Source: Streptomyces sp. NBC_00341 (GTDB taxonomy: Bacteria > Actinomycetota > Actinomycetes > Streptomycetales > Streptomycetaceae). Taken from it: DNA of 64,000 nucleotides. The stretch is taken from assembly GCF_041435055.1 (NCBI RefSeq), contig NZ_CP108002.1, positions 5,022,001 to 5,086,000 of the forward strand. Direction: 5' to 3'. Positions 1 to 7,940 of the stretch are shown here, piece by piece. Position 1 is the first letter of the stretch, and the number at the start of each line of letters is the position of its first letter. Under the pieces are notes generated by a model, which made no database searches, was not told the DNA's origin, and was given only the letters and a program-made list of their open reading frames with translations. The position numbers and the translations under genes are program-made.

Positions 1-52
1 GTATCGTCGTGTCGCCGGAGACACATCCGGGCGTAACGGGGAGGGAAAGCGC

Positions 53-790
53 ATGGCGTTCGGGAGGAACCGGCAGGTCGAGCCCTTCGAGCCGGAGCAC
101 TGGGACGCGATCACCCAGTTCACGGTCGGCCGGATGATGCGGCGCACGGTGCGGAAGTCGACGCGGGGCGAGGGCGCGCACGCGGTGCGGTTCATGAGGA
201 TGCGCGGGGGCGACGAGTACATGGTCCCCGGCGTCTACATCGTCCCCGAGGACCCGGCCGTGGCGCTCGCCAAGGGCGGGTTCCGGCTCTTCGAGGACGA
301 GGCCGCCCGGCAACTGCTGTGCACGGTGCTCCCGGACGGCTCCGACCGCTACCGGGTGTCGGACGCCGCGGGGCGGGATCTCGGCTCGGTCCGCCGCACC
401 CCGGTCACCAAGCGGTTCAGCCAGCACGGCCTGTGGCTGGAACAGCCCGGCCACCCGGCGATCGTGGCCCCCCGCAACTGGGCGAAGGGCGGCGCGAAGG
501 CCTCCCTGGGGCGCGGGGTGGGGCATGTCGTCGAGGGCGTCGTCGACTCCGTGCTGTCCTTCGGGTCGGACGAGACGGCGGGCTCCGAGGGGGGCCTGAC
601 GCCGCTGGTCTGGGTGCTCGGAGCGGACGGGGCAGACGAGGCGCACGGGCAGGAAGTGCTGACCTTCCCGCGCAGCACCCACGGCGACCGCTGGTACTTC
701 ATCAAGCACGGCGGCCCGCTCGACAAGCGTCTCGCGTTCGCCCTGGCCGTGGTGCGTGAGAGTGAGATCTTCCGCGCCGACCAGCGCTGA
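53..790 (+). CDS. conserved hypothetical protein, possibly scramblase/LURP-one-like fold
   Basis: A 245-residue soluble protein with no signal peptide or membrane segment. The ATG is preceded by a strong GGGAGGG-type ribosome site. The middle (about residues 75-145) alternates short strands with polar turns and a lone tryptophan pair, in the style of the tubby-like beta barrel of LURP-one/scramblase-related proteins. That is an impression from pattern only. The C-terminal part has a strand-rich segment ending in a helix (RLAFALAVVRESEIF). No catalytic motif is recognised. It stands alone upstream of the VOC gene with an 80-base gap, so co-transcription is possible but not shown. Confidence 0.8.
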   Translation: MAFGRNRQVEPFEPEHWDAITQFTVGRMMRRTVRKSTRGEGAHAVRFMRMRGGDEYMVPGVYIVPEDPAVALAKGGFRLFEDEAARQLLCTVLPDGSDRYRVSDAAGRDLGSVRRTPVTKRFSQHGLWLEQPGHPAIVAPRNWAKGGAKASLGRGVGHVVEGVVDSVLSFGSDETAGSEGGLTPLVWVLGADGADEAHGQEVLTFPRSTHGDRWYFIKHGGPLDKRLAFALAVVRESEIFRADQR

Positions 791-870
791 GCGGGGGCCT
801 GTCAGAGGCGGGTGCCACGATTCAGGGGCGAGCGCCGTGAGCCGACCACCCCTATGCACCGGGAGCACCC

Positions 871-1260
871 ATGAGGATCCACCTGACCAGCGTCTTCGTC
901 GACGACCAGGAGAAGGCCCTGCGTTTCTACACGGACGTGCTGGGCTTCGTGAAGAAGCACGACGTACCGGTCGGCGCGGACCGCTGGATCACCGTGGTCT
1001 CGCCGGACGCCCCCGACGGGACCGAACTGCTGCTGGAGCCCAACGGCCATCCGGCGGTGAAGCCGTACACGACGGCCCTGGTCAAGGACGGCATCCCGGC
1101 CACCTCCTTCGCCGTGGACGACGTGCACGCGGAGTTCGACCGGCTGCGCGGACTCGGCGTGCGCTTCACCCAGGAGCCGGCGGAGATGGGCCCGGTCACC
1201 ACCGCCGTCCTGGACGACACCTGCGGCAACCTGATCCAGATCATGCACACGGGGTCCTAG
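871..1260 (+). CDS. VOC family (glyoxalase/bleomycin-resistance-fold) protein
   Basis: 129 residues, the usual size of a single vicinal-oxygen-chelate domain made of two beta-alpha-beta-beta-beta modules. The N-terminus (VFVDDQEKALRFYTDVLGF) and the C-terminal strand with DDTCGNLIQIMH are typical of this superfamily. The C-terminal CGNLIQI segment normally carries one of the metal ligands, but the glutamate common there is not evident. Substrate is unknown: members range from glyoxalases to antibiotic-binding proteins. Its stop overlaps by a few bases the stop of the convergent quinone reductase gene. Confidence 0.9.
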   Translation: MRIHLTSVFVDDQEKALRFYTDVLGFVKKHDVPVGADRWITVVSPDAPDGTELLLEPNGHPAVKPYTTALVKDGIPATSFAVDDVHAEFDRLRGLGVRFTQEPAEMGPVTTAVLDDTCGNLIQIMHTGS

Positions 1261-2036
1261 CGGTCCAGGTGTATGGCGAACCCCGTGCGGTTCGCGGGCT
1301 CCAGGCCCTCCTTCAGGTGCAGCGAGGGGATCTCGTAGTCACCGAAGTTCTGCCGCCGGAACGGGATCGGCTCGGTCGACTCCAGGGTGAGCAGGCGCTC
1401 TTGCCATGCCTTGGCGGCGTCCGCGTACTCCTCGCCGTTCATCCGGTCCGTGCCGTGCAGCACGAACGGCGGGAGCACCTCGATGCCCGGGTAGAACAGG
1501 ACGCCGTGGTGGATCGGGAACAGCAGGTCGTCGATCGGGCCGTTGATCCCGCGAGCGGCGTAGTGCGCCTCCGGGCCGCCGACGGTCACCGAGAGCAGGG
1601 CCCGCCTGCCCGCGAGGGTGCCCTCGCCGTAGCGATCGCCGTACTTGGTGGCGCTGTGCTCACCGACGCCGTACGCGAAGTGGTACGTGAACACCCGGTC
1701 CACCCACCCCTTCAGGATCGCGGGCATCGAGTACCACCACAGCGGGAACTGGAAGATGATCGTGTCGGCCCACAGCAGCTTCTCCTGCTCGGCGCGCACG
1801 TCCGGGGTGAGCGTCCCGGTGTCGAAGGCCCGGCCCGAGTCCCGGGCGACCTTCAGCGGGCTGGAGGCGGCGGGGCCGTAGTCCGAGGCGTCCGCGACCG
1901 CCTTCCAGTTCATCGCGTACAGATCACTCACCCGCACCTCGTGCCCCGCCGCTTCCAGAGTGGACACCGCGAGGTCCTTCAGTGAGCCGTTGAGCGACTG
2001 CGGCTCCGGGTGGGCGTGGACGATCAGCGTCTTCAT
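1257..2036 (-). CDS. NAD(P)H-dependent flavin oxidoreductase (NQO/MdaB-type, flavodoxin fold)
   Basis: 259 residues. The opening MKTLIVHAHPEPQSLNGSL is the phosphate-binding start of the flavodoxin-2 fold, and the block FQFPLWWYSMPAILKGWVDR around residue 95 is the signature of NAD(P)H:quinone oxidoreductases. The predicted reaction is two-electron reduction of quinones or nitro/azo compounds in the cytoplasm with bound FAD or FMN. It is divergent from an MmyB-type regulator across about 140 bases, an arrangement in actinomycetes where the regulator usually controls the reductase. No operator was identified. Confidence 0.92.
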   Translation of the reverse strand: MKTLIVHAHPEPQSLNGSLKDLAVSTLEAAGHEVRVSDLYAMNWKAVADASDYGPAASSPLKVARDSGRAFDTGTLTPDVRAEQEKLLWADTIIFQFPLWWYSMPAILKGWVDRVFTYHFAYGVGEHSATKYGDRYGEGTLAGRRALLSVTVGGPEAHYAARGINGPIDDLLFPIHHGVLFYPGIEVLPPFVLHGTDRMNGEEYADAAKAWQERLLTLESTEPIPFRRQNFGDYEIPSLHLKEGLEPANRTGFAIHLDR

Positions 2037-2176
2037 GGCAGTTCCTCCGGATCGGTTGCCCCCGATTCTGGGCGCCGCGGCGCCCGGTGTTCAGGGGCGC
2101 TTCTTCCGTCGGACCGGACTTCCTGGTATCGGCAGGGCCACCCTCCCGGGGCGCCCGCGTGGCCATACTGGAGGAC

Positions 2177-3034
2177 ATGGACGATCTCGCAGGCTTCCTA
2201 CGGACCCGTCGCTCCCGCGTCGACCCGGCGTCCGTCGGCATCACCGTCGACAGCCGCCGCCGGGTCGAAGGGCTGCGCCGCGAAGAGGTCGCGCACCTGT
2301 CCGGTGTCAGCGTCGACTACTACGTACGCCTGGAGCAGGGCCGCGCGACCCAGCCCTCCGAGCAGGTCCAGGACGCGCTTGCCCGCGTCCTCTGCCTCGA
2401 CGAGACGGAACGCGGGCACCTCGGCCGGCTCGCCGGCGGGCGCCGCCGCCGCATGTCGGCGCCCGCCGGACGGGTCCGGCCCGAGCTGCTGCAGATCCTC
2501 GACCTCACCGTCGGCGCCCCCGCGATGATCATGAACCACCGGATGGACGTGCTCGCCGCCAACCGCCTCGCCCGGCTCCTCTACGGCCACTCGGTGCCGG
2601 GTCTGAACACCGCCCGGCACATCTTCCTGGAGGAGACCGAGCGCGGTCTCTACGCGGACTGGGAGACCTGCACCCTCGACGCGGTCGGGCACCTGCGCCT
2701 GGCCGCCGGCACCTACCCCGATGACCCCGGCCTGGCCTCGCTCATCGGGGAGCTGGCGATGGGCAGCGAGCGCTTCCGCCGCCTCTGGGCCCGTGCGGAC
2801 GTGCGCGCCCGCACGCACGGCCGCAAGGCGTTCCGGCACCCGCTGGTCGGGCTGCTGGAGCTGCACCAGGAGAACTTCGCGCTGCCGGACGAGTCGGGCA
2901 TGGAGCTCGTGGTGCTCTCCGCGCCCCCCGGCAGCCCCGCAGAGGACGGGCTGCGCCTGCTCGCGAGCCTGGACACGGGCAGCGACGACGCGGTGGACGC
3001 GGTGGACGCGACGGAGGCTCAGGTCCGGGAGTGA
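2177..3034 (+). CDS. XRE-family regulator with MmyB-like ligand-binding domain
   Basis: 285 residues from the ATG at 2177. That start was chosen because MDDLAGFLRTRRSR is the family's usual N-terminus; the frame stays open 30 codons further upstream. Residues 1-75 form a helix-turn-helix (REEVAHLSGVSVDYYVRLEQG). Residues 95-265 form the PAS-like MmyB domain that binds a small hydrophobic ligand in known relatives. Predicted to repress or activate the divergent quinone reductase gene. The ligand cannot be told from sequence. Confidence 0.92.
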   Translation: MDDLAGFLRTRRSRVDPASVGITVDSRRRVEGLRREEVAHLSGVSVDYYVRLEQGRATQPSEQVQDALARVLCLDETERGHLGRLAGGRRRRMSAPAGRVRPELLQILDLTVGAPAMIMNHRMDVLAANRLARLLYGHSVPGLNTARHIFLEETERGLYADWETCTLDAVGHLRLAAGTYPDDPGLASLIGELAMGSERFRRLWARADVRARTHGRKAFRHPLVGLLELHQENFALPDESGMELVVLSAPPGSPAEDGLRLLASLDTGSDDAVDAVDATEAQVRE

Positions 3035-3035
3035 C

Positions 3036-3239
3036 TCACCTGAGGTCGTTCACGAACGACTGCCACGCCGCCACGGGGAACATCAGCACGGGGCCGTCGC
3101 TCACCTTGGAGTCGCGGACGGGGACGACGGCCGGGACGCCTTCGAGCACTTCGAGGCAGTCCCCGCCGCTTCCGCCGCTGTATGAGGACTTGCGCCAGAT
3201 CGCCGTGGTCAGGTCGTAGTCAGAACTGCTCAGCTTCAT
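3036..3239 (-). CDS. DUF397 domain protein
   Basis: 67 residues, essentially a complete DUF397 domain (IWRKSSYSGGSGGDCLEV, then VRDSK and a closing hydrophobic-aromatic segment). These small proteins are encoded next to HTH-DUF5753 regulators in Streptomyces, often as several pairs per genome. Relatives such as Scr1/Scr2 behave like an antitoxin/toxin-type or development-linked regulatory pair. Its start overlaps the last 20 bases of the upstream regulator, so the two are translationally coupled. Confidence 0.9.
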   Translation of the reverse strand: MKLSSSDYDLTTAIWRKSSYSGGSGGDCLEVLEGVPAVVPVRDSKVSDGPVLMFPVAAWQSFVNDLR

Positions 3240-4062
3240 GGTCGTAATCCTCCGCCACCGACTCGATCAAGGCCAGGGACGCCATGGGTGAGATCGCGCT
3301 GGCCGTCACCAGATCGTAGGTCAGTTCGTACTGCCGGACTGTGGCTGGATCGTCCTGCAACTGCCCCGTGCCCAGGCCTTGGAGGTAGGCGAGTGGGGGA
3401 GCGTCCGGGAATCCCATCAGCTTGAGCGACCCTTCCAGCGCCATGTGGGCGCCCGCCGAGAACGGCAGAACCTGCAAGATGATCCGGTGCCGCCTGGCAA
3501 GGCCTGCGATATGGCGCAGGGCCTCCGCCATCACCTCGCTTCCGCCCACCCTCCGGCGTAACACTGCCTCGTCCAGTACCACCCACAACAGCGGGGATGT
3601 TGGATCGGCGAGGATCTGGGCGCGCTCCAGCCGGGTCGTCACCAACTCGTCGATGACGCTCTCTTCTGCGGTCGGCTGATACGCCCGGAACACCGCCCGC
3701 GCATACCCCTCCGTCTGCAACAGCCCCGGGATGAGCTGGGGCGCGTACTCGCGGATCGCCTCCGTGCGGGCCTCCGCCTCGGCCGCCTCCGCGAAGTGTT
3801 CCGGGTACTTCGACTTCTTCAGCGCCTCGCAGTTCCGTACGAAGAAGCCGTCCGCGCCGAGCATCTCGTCGAACTTCTCGGCCTGGTCCATCTGCATGCG
3901 CCGTACTCCGGACTCCAGCTGGCCGATGAACGAGCCGCTGAGGAAGAGCGGGGCGCCCAGCTCCGACTGGGAGAGGCCTGCGGCCTCTCTCCGGTGGCGC
4001 AGTTCGGCGCCCAGGAGGGCGCGGGGTGAGGAGGAGGGATCGAGCTTTCTGGGCCCCGGCAT
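3220..4062 (-). CDS. HTH (XRE) regulator with DUF5753 domain
   Basis: 280 residues. Residues 15-75 form an XRE helix-turn-helix (LGAELRHRREAAGLSQSELGA, then FIGQLESG). The rest is the DUF5753 domain with the typical IREYAPQLIPGLLQTEGYARAVF segment near residue 90. It forms an overlapping operon with the DUF397 gene. The promoter region toward the divergent small gene contains a near-perfect inverted repeat (4129-4163) that is a candidate autoregulatory operator. Confidence 0.93.
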   Translation of the reverse strand: MPGPRKLDPSSSPRALLGAELRHRREAAGLSQSELGAPLFLSGSFIGQLESGVRRMQMDQAEKFDEMLGADGFFVRNCEALKKSKYPEHFAEAAEAEARTEAIREYAPQLIPGLLQTEGYARAVFRAYQPTAEESVIDELVTTRLERAQILADPTSPLLWVVLDEAVLRRRVGGSEVMAEALRHIAGLARRHRIILQVLPFSAGAHMALEGSLKLMGFPDAPPLAYLQGLGTGQLQDDPATVRQYELTYDLVTASAISPMASLALIESVAEDYDHEAEQF

Positions 4063-4128
4063 GACAACTCCCTGTGATGCACCAGCGGTTGTTGGAACTG
4101 CACCTCTTCCAGGCTAACGAGAGATTGG

Positions 4129-4163
4129 CCACGCTGGGTATGCATTGACATTACTCAGCGTGG
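4129..4163. promoter_or_regulatory. imperfect inverted repeat between divergent genes, candidate HTH operator
   Basis: Twelve-base arms CCACGCTGGGTA and TACTCAGCGTGG with one mismatch, separated by 11 bases. They lie between the HTH-DUF5753 gene and the small plus-strand gene at 4176. The position and dyad suit a regulator binding site. Which protein binds is inferred from adjacency only. Confidence 0.45.
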
Positions 4164-4175
4164 AAGGAATGGATC

Positions 4176-4418
4176 ATGACGACTACGGATCGGCGCAGGG
4201 TTACGGCAGGCAGAGTGCTGGAGGCGGAAGAGGCGGTCGAGCGGCTGCGGGAAGGGCTCGCGGGGGTCGGGGTCACCTTGCCTTCGCTGCGGGTCGACCC
4301 GGTCTCCAGCGCGGGGAGCGGGCCGGGCGTGCTCATCGAGCTGGGGCGCTGCAACCTGGACACGGTGCGGCGGCTGAGCGGGGTGCTGGACGGAAAGGCG
4401 GCAGGTCATGGTGGGTGA
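4176..4418 (+). CDS. small hypothetical protein
   Basis: 80 residues starting at an ATG with a GAAGGA ribosome site about 8 bases upstream. The N-terminal third is predicted helical (VLEAEEAVERLREGLAGVG). The rest carries short strands ending in a helix rich in Arg and Leu. No known domain. It overlaps the next small gene by 11 bases, and both lie just downstream of the HTH/DUF397 pair on the opposite strand, a neighbourhood common in Streptomyces for small conserved genes. Confidence 0.7.
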   Translation: MTTTDRRRVTAGRVLEAEEAVERLREGLAGVGVTLPSLRVDPVSSAGSGPGVLIELGRCNLDTVRRLSGVLDGKAAGHGG

Positions 4419-4650
4419 GGGCAGTGAGCCGGAGGCGTGTACGCCGGAGCCGGGATCGTTCGCAGTGGATGTGCGGGACGGGCGGGTGGGCCGGGTCACG
4501 GGGCACGTCGGACCGTATGTGCGGCTGCGGCCGCCCGGCGGTGGCCCGGAGTGGGACTGCCCGCCCGAGTCCGTCCGGCCGGCGTCGCCGGGGCTCGTGC
4601 TGCGGGCGCGGGTGACGGAGGTCAACCGGGAGGGGCAGCTGCCTCGGTGA
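4408..4650 (+). CDS. small hypothetical protein, SH3-like beta-rich
   Basis: 80 residues. After an acidic N-terminus, the segment VDVRDGRVGRVTGHVGPYVRLRPPGGGPEWDCPPESVRPA resembles the small SH3-like barrel seen in many Streptomyces accessory proteins. Function unknown. It is co-directional with and overlaps the preceding gene, so the two are probably one transcription unit. Confidence 0.65.
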   Translation: MVGEGSEPEACTPEPGSFAVDVRDGRVGRVTGHVGPYVRLRPPGGGPEWDCPPESVRPASPGLVLRARVTEVNREGQLPR

Positions 4651-4681
4651 GGGTACGAAGGGGAGCCGTGCCGCGCCGGGA

Positions 4682-5557
4682 ATGGGCGCAGATAGCCCCG
4701 TGTTCATGCTCAGCATGAACACGGAAAGCGACGCACAGCTGGCCGTCAGAGCGGTACGGGCGGGAGCGGCGGTGGTCCGGGAGATGTACGGGACATCGCC
4801 GCAGCGTTTCGACAAGGGCGGCGGTGACTTCGCGACGGCCGCCGACCTCGCCGCGGAGAAAGCCATCCTGGACGTGCTGCGTACCGCCCGGCCCGATGAC
4901 GCGGTGACGGGTGAGGAGAGCGGCCGGACGGGCGCGGACGGCGCCGAACGCAGGTGGCTGGTCGACCCCTTGTGCGGCACGCTGAACTACGCCGTGAACA
5001 CGATGGTGGTCGCGGTGAACGTCGCCCTGCGCGAAGGGTCGTCCATCACTGCGGCAGCGACGGCCGACCCGTTCAGCGACGAGGTGTTCTGGACGGACGG
5101 CGAGCACGCCCGCGCCTACAGGGGCGATGCGGCTGGTGCGGGTGAGGAGTTGGCGCCCTCGTCCGGGTCGCGGCTGGTCGACGTCAACCTCGATCCGCCG
5201 TTCCCCAACGCGCCGGGCTTCCGGGCGGTCGGACTGCTGGCCGCACCGGAGTTCGCGGAGCACTTCCGGCCGCGCGTCGTCTCCAGCACCCTTGCCGTGG
5301 CCTGGGTCGCGGCTGGGCGGCGAGCCGCGTACGTGACGGACGGGCGGCTGCGCGACAGCGTGCACTTCTCCGCGGGCATCGCCCTGTGCGAGGCCGCGGG
5401 GTGCGTGGTGACGGGCATCCACGGCCAGCCGCTGCACACCGGAGCGGAGGGCCTGGTGGTCGCGGCCGACCGGGAGACGCACGGCCTGCTGCTGGAGATG
5501 ATCAGGGGTCAGGCATCGGGCCCCGGCGCCTCGGACGACGCGTCGCCGTTGAGGTAG
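4682..5557 (+). CDS. inositol-monophosphatase-family protein with altered metal site
   Basis: 291 residues from the first ATG. In-frame starts also exist at 4700 (GTG), 4706 and 4715, the latter two inside a perfect palindrome, so the true start is uncertain. The fold matches the Mg-dependent IMPase/FBPase superfamily: GEES supplies the first acidic ligand (about residue 78), WLVDPLCGTLNYA is motif 2, and RDSVHFSAG takes the place of the WDxAAG motif. In motif 2 the second metal-binding Asp of DPxDGT is Cys (residue 98, codon 4973-4975), so normal three-metal catalysis is doubtful. The last 49 bases overlap the 3' end of the convergent AraC gene. Confidence 0.88.
   Translation: MGADSPVFMLSMNTESDAQLAVRAVRAGAAVVREMYGTSPQRFDKGGGDFATAADLAAEKAILDVLRTARPDDAVTGEESGRTGADGAERRWLVDPLCGTLNYAVNTMVVAVNVALREGSSITAAATADPFSDEVFWTDGEHARAYRGDAAGAGEELAPSSGSRLVDVNLDPPFPNAPGFRAVGLLAAPEFAEHFRPRVVSSTLAVAWVAAGRRAAYVTDGRLRDSVHFSAGIALCEAAGCVVTGIHGQPLHTGAEGLVVAADRETHGLLLEMIRGQASGPGASDDASPLR
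4699..4723. promoter_or_regulatory. perfect 25-bp palindrome at the start of the IMPase-like gene
   Basis: Arms CGTGTTCATGCT and AGCATGAACACG surround a single central C at 4711. Two in-frame ATG codons (4706 and 4715) lie within it. It could be a repressor operator placed over the translation start, or an RNA hairpin masking initiation. No regulator gene adjoins it on this strand. Confidence 0.5.
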
Positions 5558-6300
5558 CGGCCCGGCGAGGTGCCCACGGTCCGCCGGAAAGCCGCGAGGA
5601 AGGCGCTCGGCGTCGCGTACCCGACGGCGTGCGCGACCCGGGAGACGGGCAGGCCCTCGGCGAGGAGGGGGAGCGCGGCGCGCAGCCGTACGTGGGTGCG
5701 CCAGCGGTCGAAGTTCATGCCGGTGTCCTGGACGAAGAGCCGGGTGAGGGTGCGTCGGCTGACCCCGGCCGCCCGCGCGTGCGCCTCCAGGCCCCGGGGG
5801 TCGTCGGGGCGGGCGAGCAGCGCGTCGGCCACGGCGCGGACGCGTGCGTCGGTGGGCGCCGGCACGTCGATGGGTGTGGCCGGCAAGGGGTGCAGCAGGT
5901 CCAGTACGACCGCCTCTGCCCGCAGCCGCTCGTCGTCGGGGAGGTTGTCGCGGCCGAGGTGGGCGATCAGGTGGGCCAGCAGCCCGTCCACGGCGACCGG
6001 TGTGGGTTGCGTCCAGTCCTTGTCGCACCGGTCCGGGTGGAAGTAGAGGCTGCACAGGACGGCGTCGCGGGTCGCGCCGGTCCGGTGCACGACGCCTGCG
6101 GGGATCCACAGCGCCATTGTGCGCGGCAGGACCCAGTGGGCGTCGTCGACAGCGACGCCGAGCACCCCGCGCCGGGCCCAGGCCAGCTGGTGCTGCGGGT
6201 GGTGGTGCGGGACGAACCACTGCCCGGCCGCCAGCGGGAAGTTCCCGACGACGATGGCGCCCACCCCGGCCGGGACGTCACCGAAGACGTCATTGGTCAT
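5509..6300 (-). CDS. AraC-family transcriptional regulator with cupin sensor
   Basis: 263 residues. The N-terminal 150 form an AraC-type cupin (GQWFVPHHHPQHQLAWARRGVLGV, and WIPAGVVHRTGA). The C-terminal 100 hold two helix-turn-helix motifs (AGVSRRTLTRLFVQDTGMNF, and VSRVAHAVGYATPSAFLAAFRRTVG). The histidine-rich cupin strand suggests metal or small-molecule sensing. It is divergent from an MFS exporter gene, the classic layout for control of a drug pump. Confidence 0.93.
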   Translation of the reverse strand: MTNDVFGDVPAGVGAIVVGNFPLAAGQWFVPHHHPQHQLAWARRGVLGVAVDDAHWVLPRTMALWIPAGVVHRTGATRDAVLCSLYFHPDRCDKDWTQPTPVAVDGLLAHLIAHLGRDNLPDDERLRAEAVVLDLLHPLPATPIDVPAPTDARVRAVADALLARPDDPRGLEAHARAAGVSRRTLTRLFVQDTGMNFDRWRTHVRLRAALPLLAEGLPVSRVAHAVGYATPSAFLAAFRRTVGTSPGRYLNGDASSEAPGPDA

Positions 6301-6383
6301 GCCCCGAGCCTATGTCCCCAACGCGATATGAGCTGGCCTCGTAGCCCGTAGCGGCCGGAACGGCCCGTGCATAGCGTCGTGAT

Positions 6384-7922
6384 GTGCCGAGCGAGCGGGT
6401 CGGACCCGCCGCGCCCCGTCCGGGCGCCGCCGGCCCCGGCACAGCCGCTCACGACGACGGGACGCCCGGCATGACATCCGGATCGACCACCACCACGACC
6501 ACCTCCGGCGCCGACGCCGCTTCCGCTTCCGCGCGTCGGGGACCGGCGCTGGTGGTGCTGTGCTTCGTACAGTTCATGCTCGTCCTGGACGACAACGTGG
6601 TGAGCGTCGCGCTCCCCAGCATCCGCGACGACCTGGGCTTCGGTACTGCGGGGCTGTCCTGGGTCGTCAACGCCTACTTCCTGGCGTTCGGCGGCCTGTT
6701 GCTGCTGTTCGGGCGCATGGCGGATCTGCTGGGCCGCAGAAGCGTTTTCCTGGCAGGGGTAGCGCTTTTCGGTGCGGCGAGCCTCCTCTGCGGGCTCGCG
6801 CAGGAGCCGTGGCAACTCGTCACCGGGCGGTTCGTCCAGGGTGCGGGGGCGGCCATGTGCGCACCGGCGGCGCTGGCGATGATCGCCCTGCTGTTCCCCG
6901 GTCCCGGGGAGCGGGCCAGGGCGTTCGGCATCTGGGGCGGTATCGCCGGTCTCGGCGGGACGACGGGCCTGGTGATCTCCGGTGCGCTGACCGGTCTCGC
7001 GTCCTGGCGCTGGATCTTCTTGATCAACCTGCCGGTGGCCCTCGTGACCCTGGTGCTGCTCCCGCGCCTGGTTCCGGAGAGCCGGGCCGGGCGGGTGGGG
7101 CGCCTCGACGTACCCGGTGCGGTCCTCGGTACCGGGGCCCTGGTGTCCCTGGTCTACGGGCTGCTCAGGACGGGGGAGTCGGGCCGGCGGGACATCGGGG
7201 GTCTCGGGCCGCTGGTGCTGGCCGTGGTCCTCGCCGCCGTCTTCGTCGTGGTGGAGGCACGGACCGCGGAGCCGCTGGTGCCTTTGGCGTTCCTGGCCAA
7301 CCGGTTTCGCGCGGTGGCGAACGGGGCGACGCTGCTGTTCTCCGCCGCGATGTACGCGATGGCCTTCCTGCTGATGGTTCACCTGCAGACCGTGCTCGGC
7401 TACCGCCCGCTCACGGCCGGTGTCGCCTACCTGCCGTACTGCGCGGGCATCCTGGCGGGCATGTGGCTCTCCTCCCGGGCCGTGGCCGGGCTCGGGACGC
7501 GCCAGGCGCTCGTCCTCTCGTTCCTGATCAGCGCGGCCGGAATCCTGCTGCTGTCCGGCGTGACACCGGACGTCGGCTACGCCTCCGGGGTGCTGCCCGG
7601 CATGCTCCTCACGAGCCTCGGCTGCGGACTGACCCTGCCCGCCCTGACCGTCGCCGCGCTCACCGGTACCACGGAGGAGAACGCCGGACTCGGCTCGGCC
7701 GTCCTCAGCTCCGTCCAGCAGATCGGCGGCGCCGTGGGGGTGGCGGTGCTCGTCGCGGTGGCCGCTCGCCGCACGGACGCCCTGGCCGCGCGGGAGGGCC
7801 CGCTGCCCGCCGCGACCGAGGGTTTCTCGCTCGCGCTCACCGTCACCGCCGCCCTCCTCGTGCTCGGCGCCGGCCTCGTCGCCGCGTTGCCGGGGGAGCG
7901 CGACCGCCCGCGCACCGGCTGA
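6384..7922 (+). CDS. MFS drug exporter, DHA2 (EmrB/QacA) family
   Basis: 512 residues if started at the GTG at 6384. An ATG at 6471 (MTSGSTTTTTT) would remove a non-conserved 29-residue leader and is equally likely. About 14 hydrophobic helices are visible. Motif A appears as GRMADLLGRR, and the first helix carries LDDNVVSVALPSI, the DHA2 signature with a membrane acidic pair. Predicted proton-coupled export of a hydrophobic compound. Probably controlled by the divergent AraC regulator. Confidence 0.92.
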   Translation: MPSERVGPAAPRPGAAGPGTAAHDDGTPGMTSGSTTTTTTSGADAASASARRGPALVVLCFVQFMLVLDDNVVSVALPSIRDDLGFGTAGLSWVVNAYFLAFGGLLLLFGRMADLLGRRSVFLAGVALFGAASLLCGLAQEPWQLVTGRFVQGAGAAMCAPAALAMIALLFPGPGERARAFGIWGGIAGLGGTTGLVISGALTGLASWRWIFLINLPVALVTLVLLPRLVPESRAGRVGRLDVPGAVLGTGALVSLVYGLLRTGESGRRDIGGLGPLVLAVVLAAVFVVVEARTAEPLVPLAFLANRFRAVANGATLLFSAAMYAMAFLLMVHLQTVLGYRPLTAGVAYLPYCAGILAGMWLSSRAVAGLGTRQALVLSFLISAAGILLLSGVTPDVGYASGVLPGMLLTSLGCGLTLPALTVAALTGTTEENAGLGSAVLSSVQQIGGAVGVAVLVAVAARRTDALAAREGPLPAATEGFSLALTVTAALLVLGAGLVAALPGERDRPRTG

Positions 7923-7940
7923 CCTGCCGCGCCCGGGGGG

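Noticed and set aside
756..1985. 409-codon plus-strand frame over the VOC and reductase genes
   Set aside because: It spans two well-supported genes in other frames, and its product is low-complexity.
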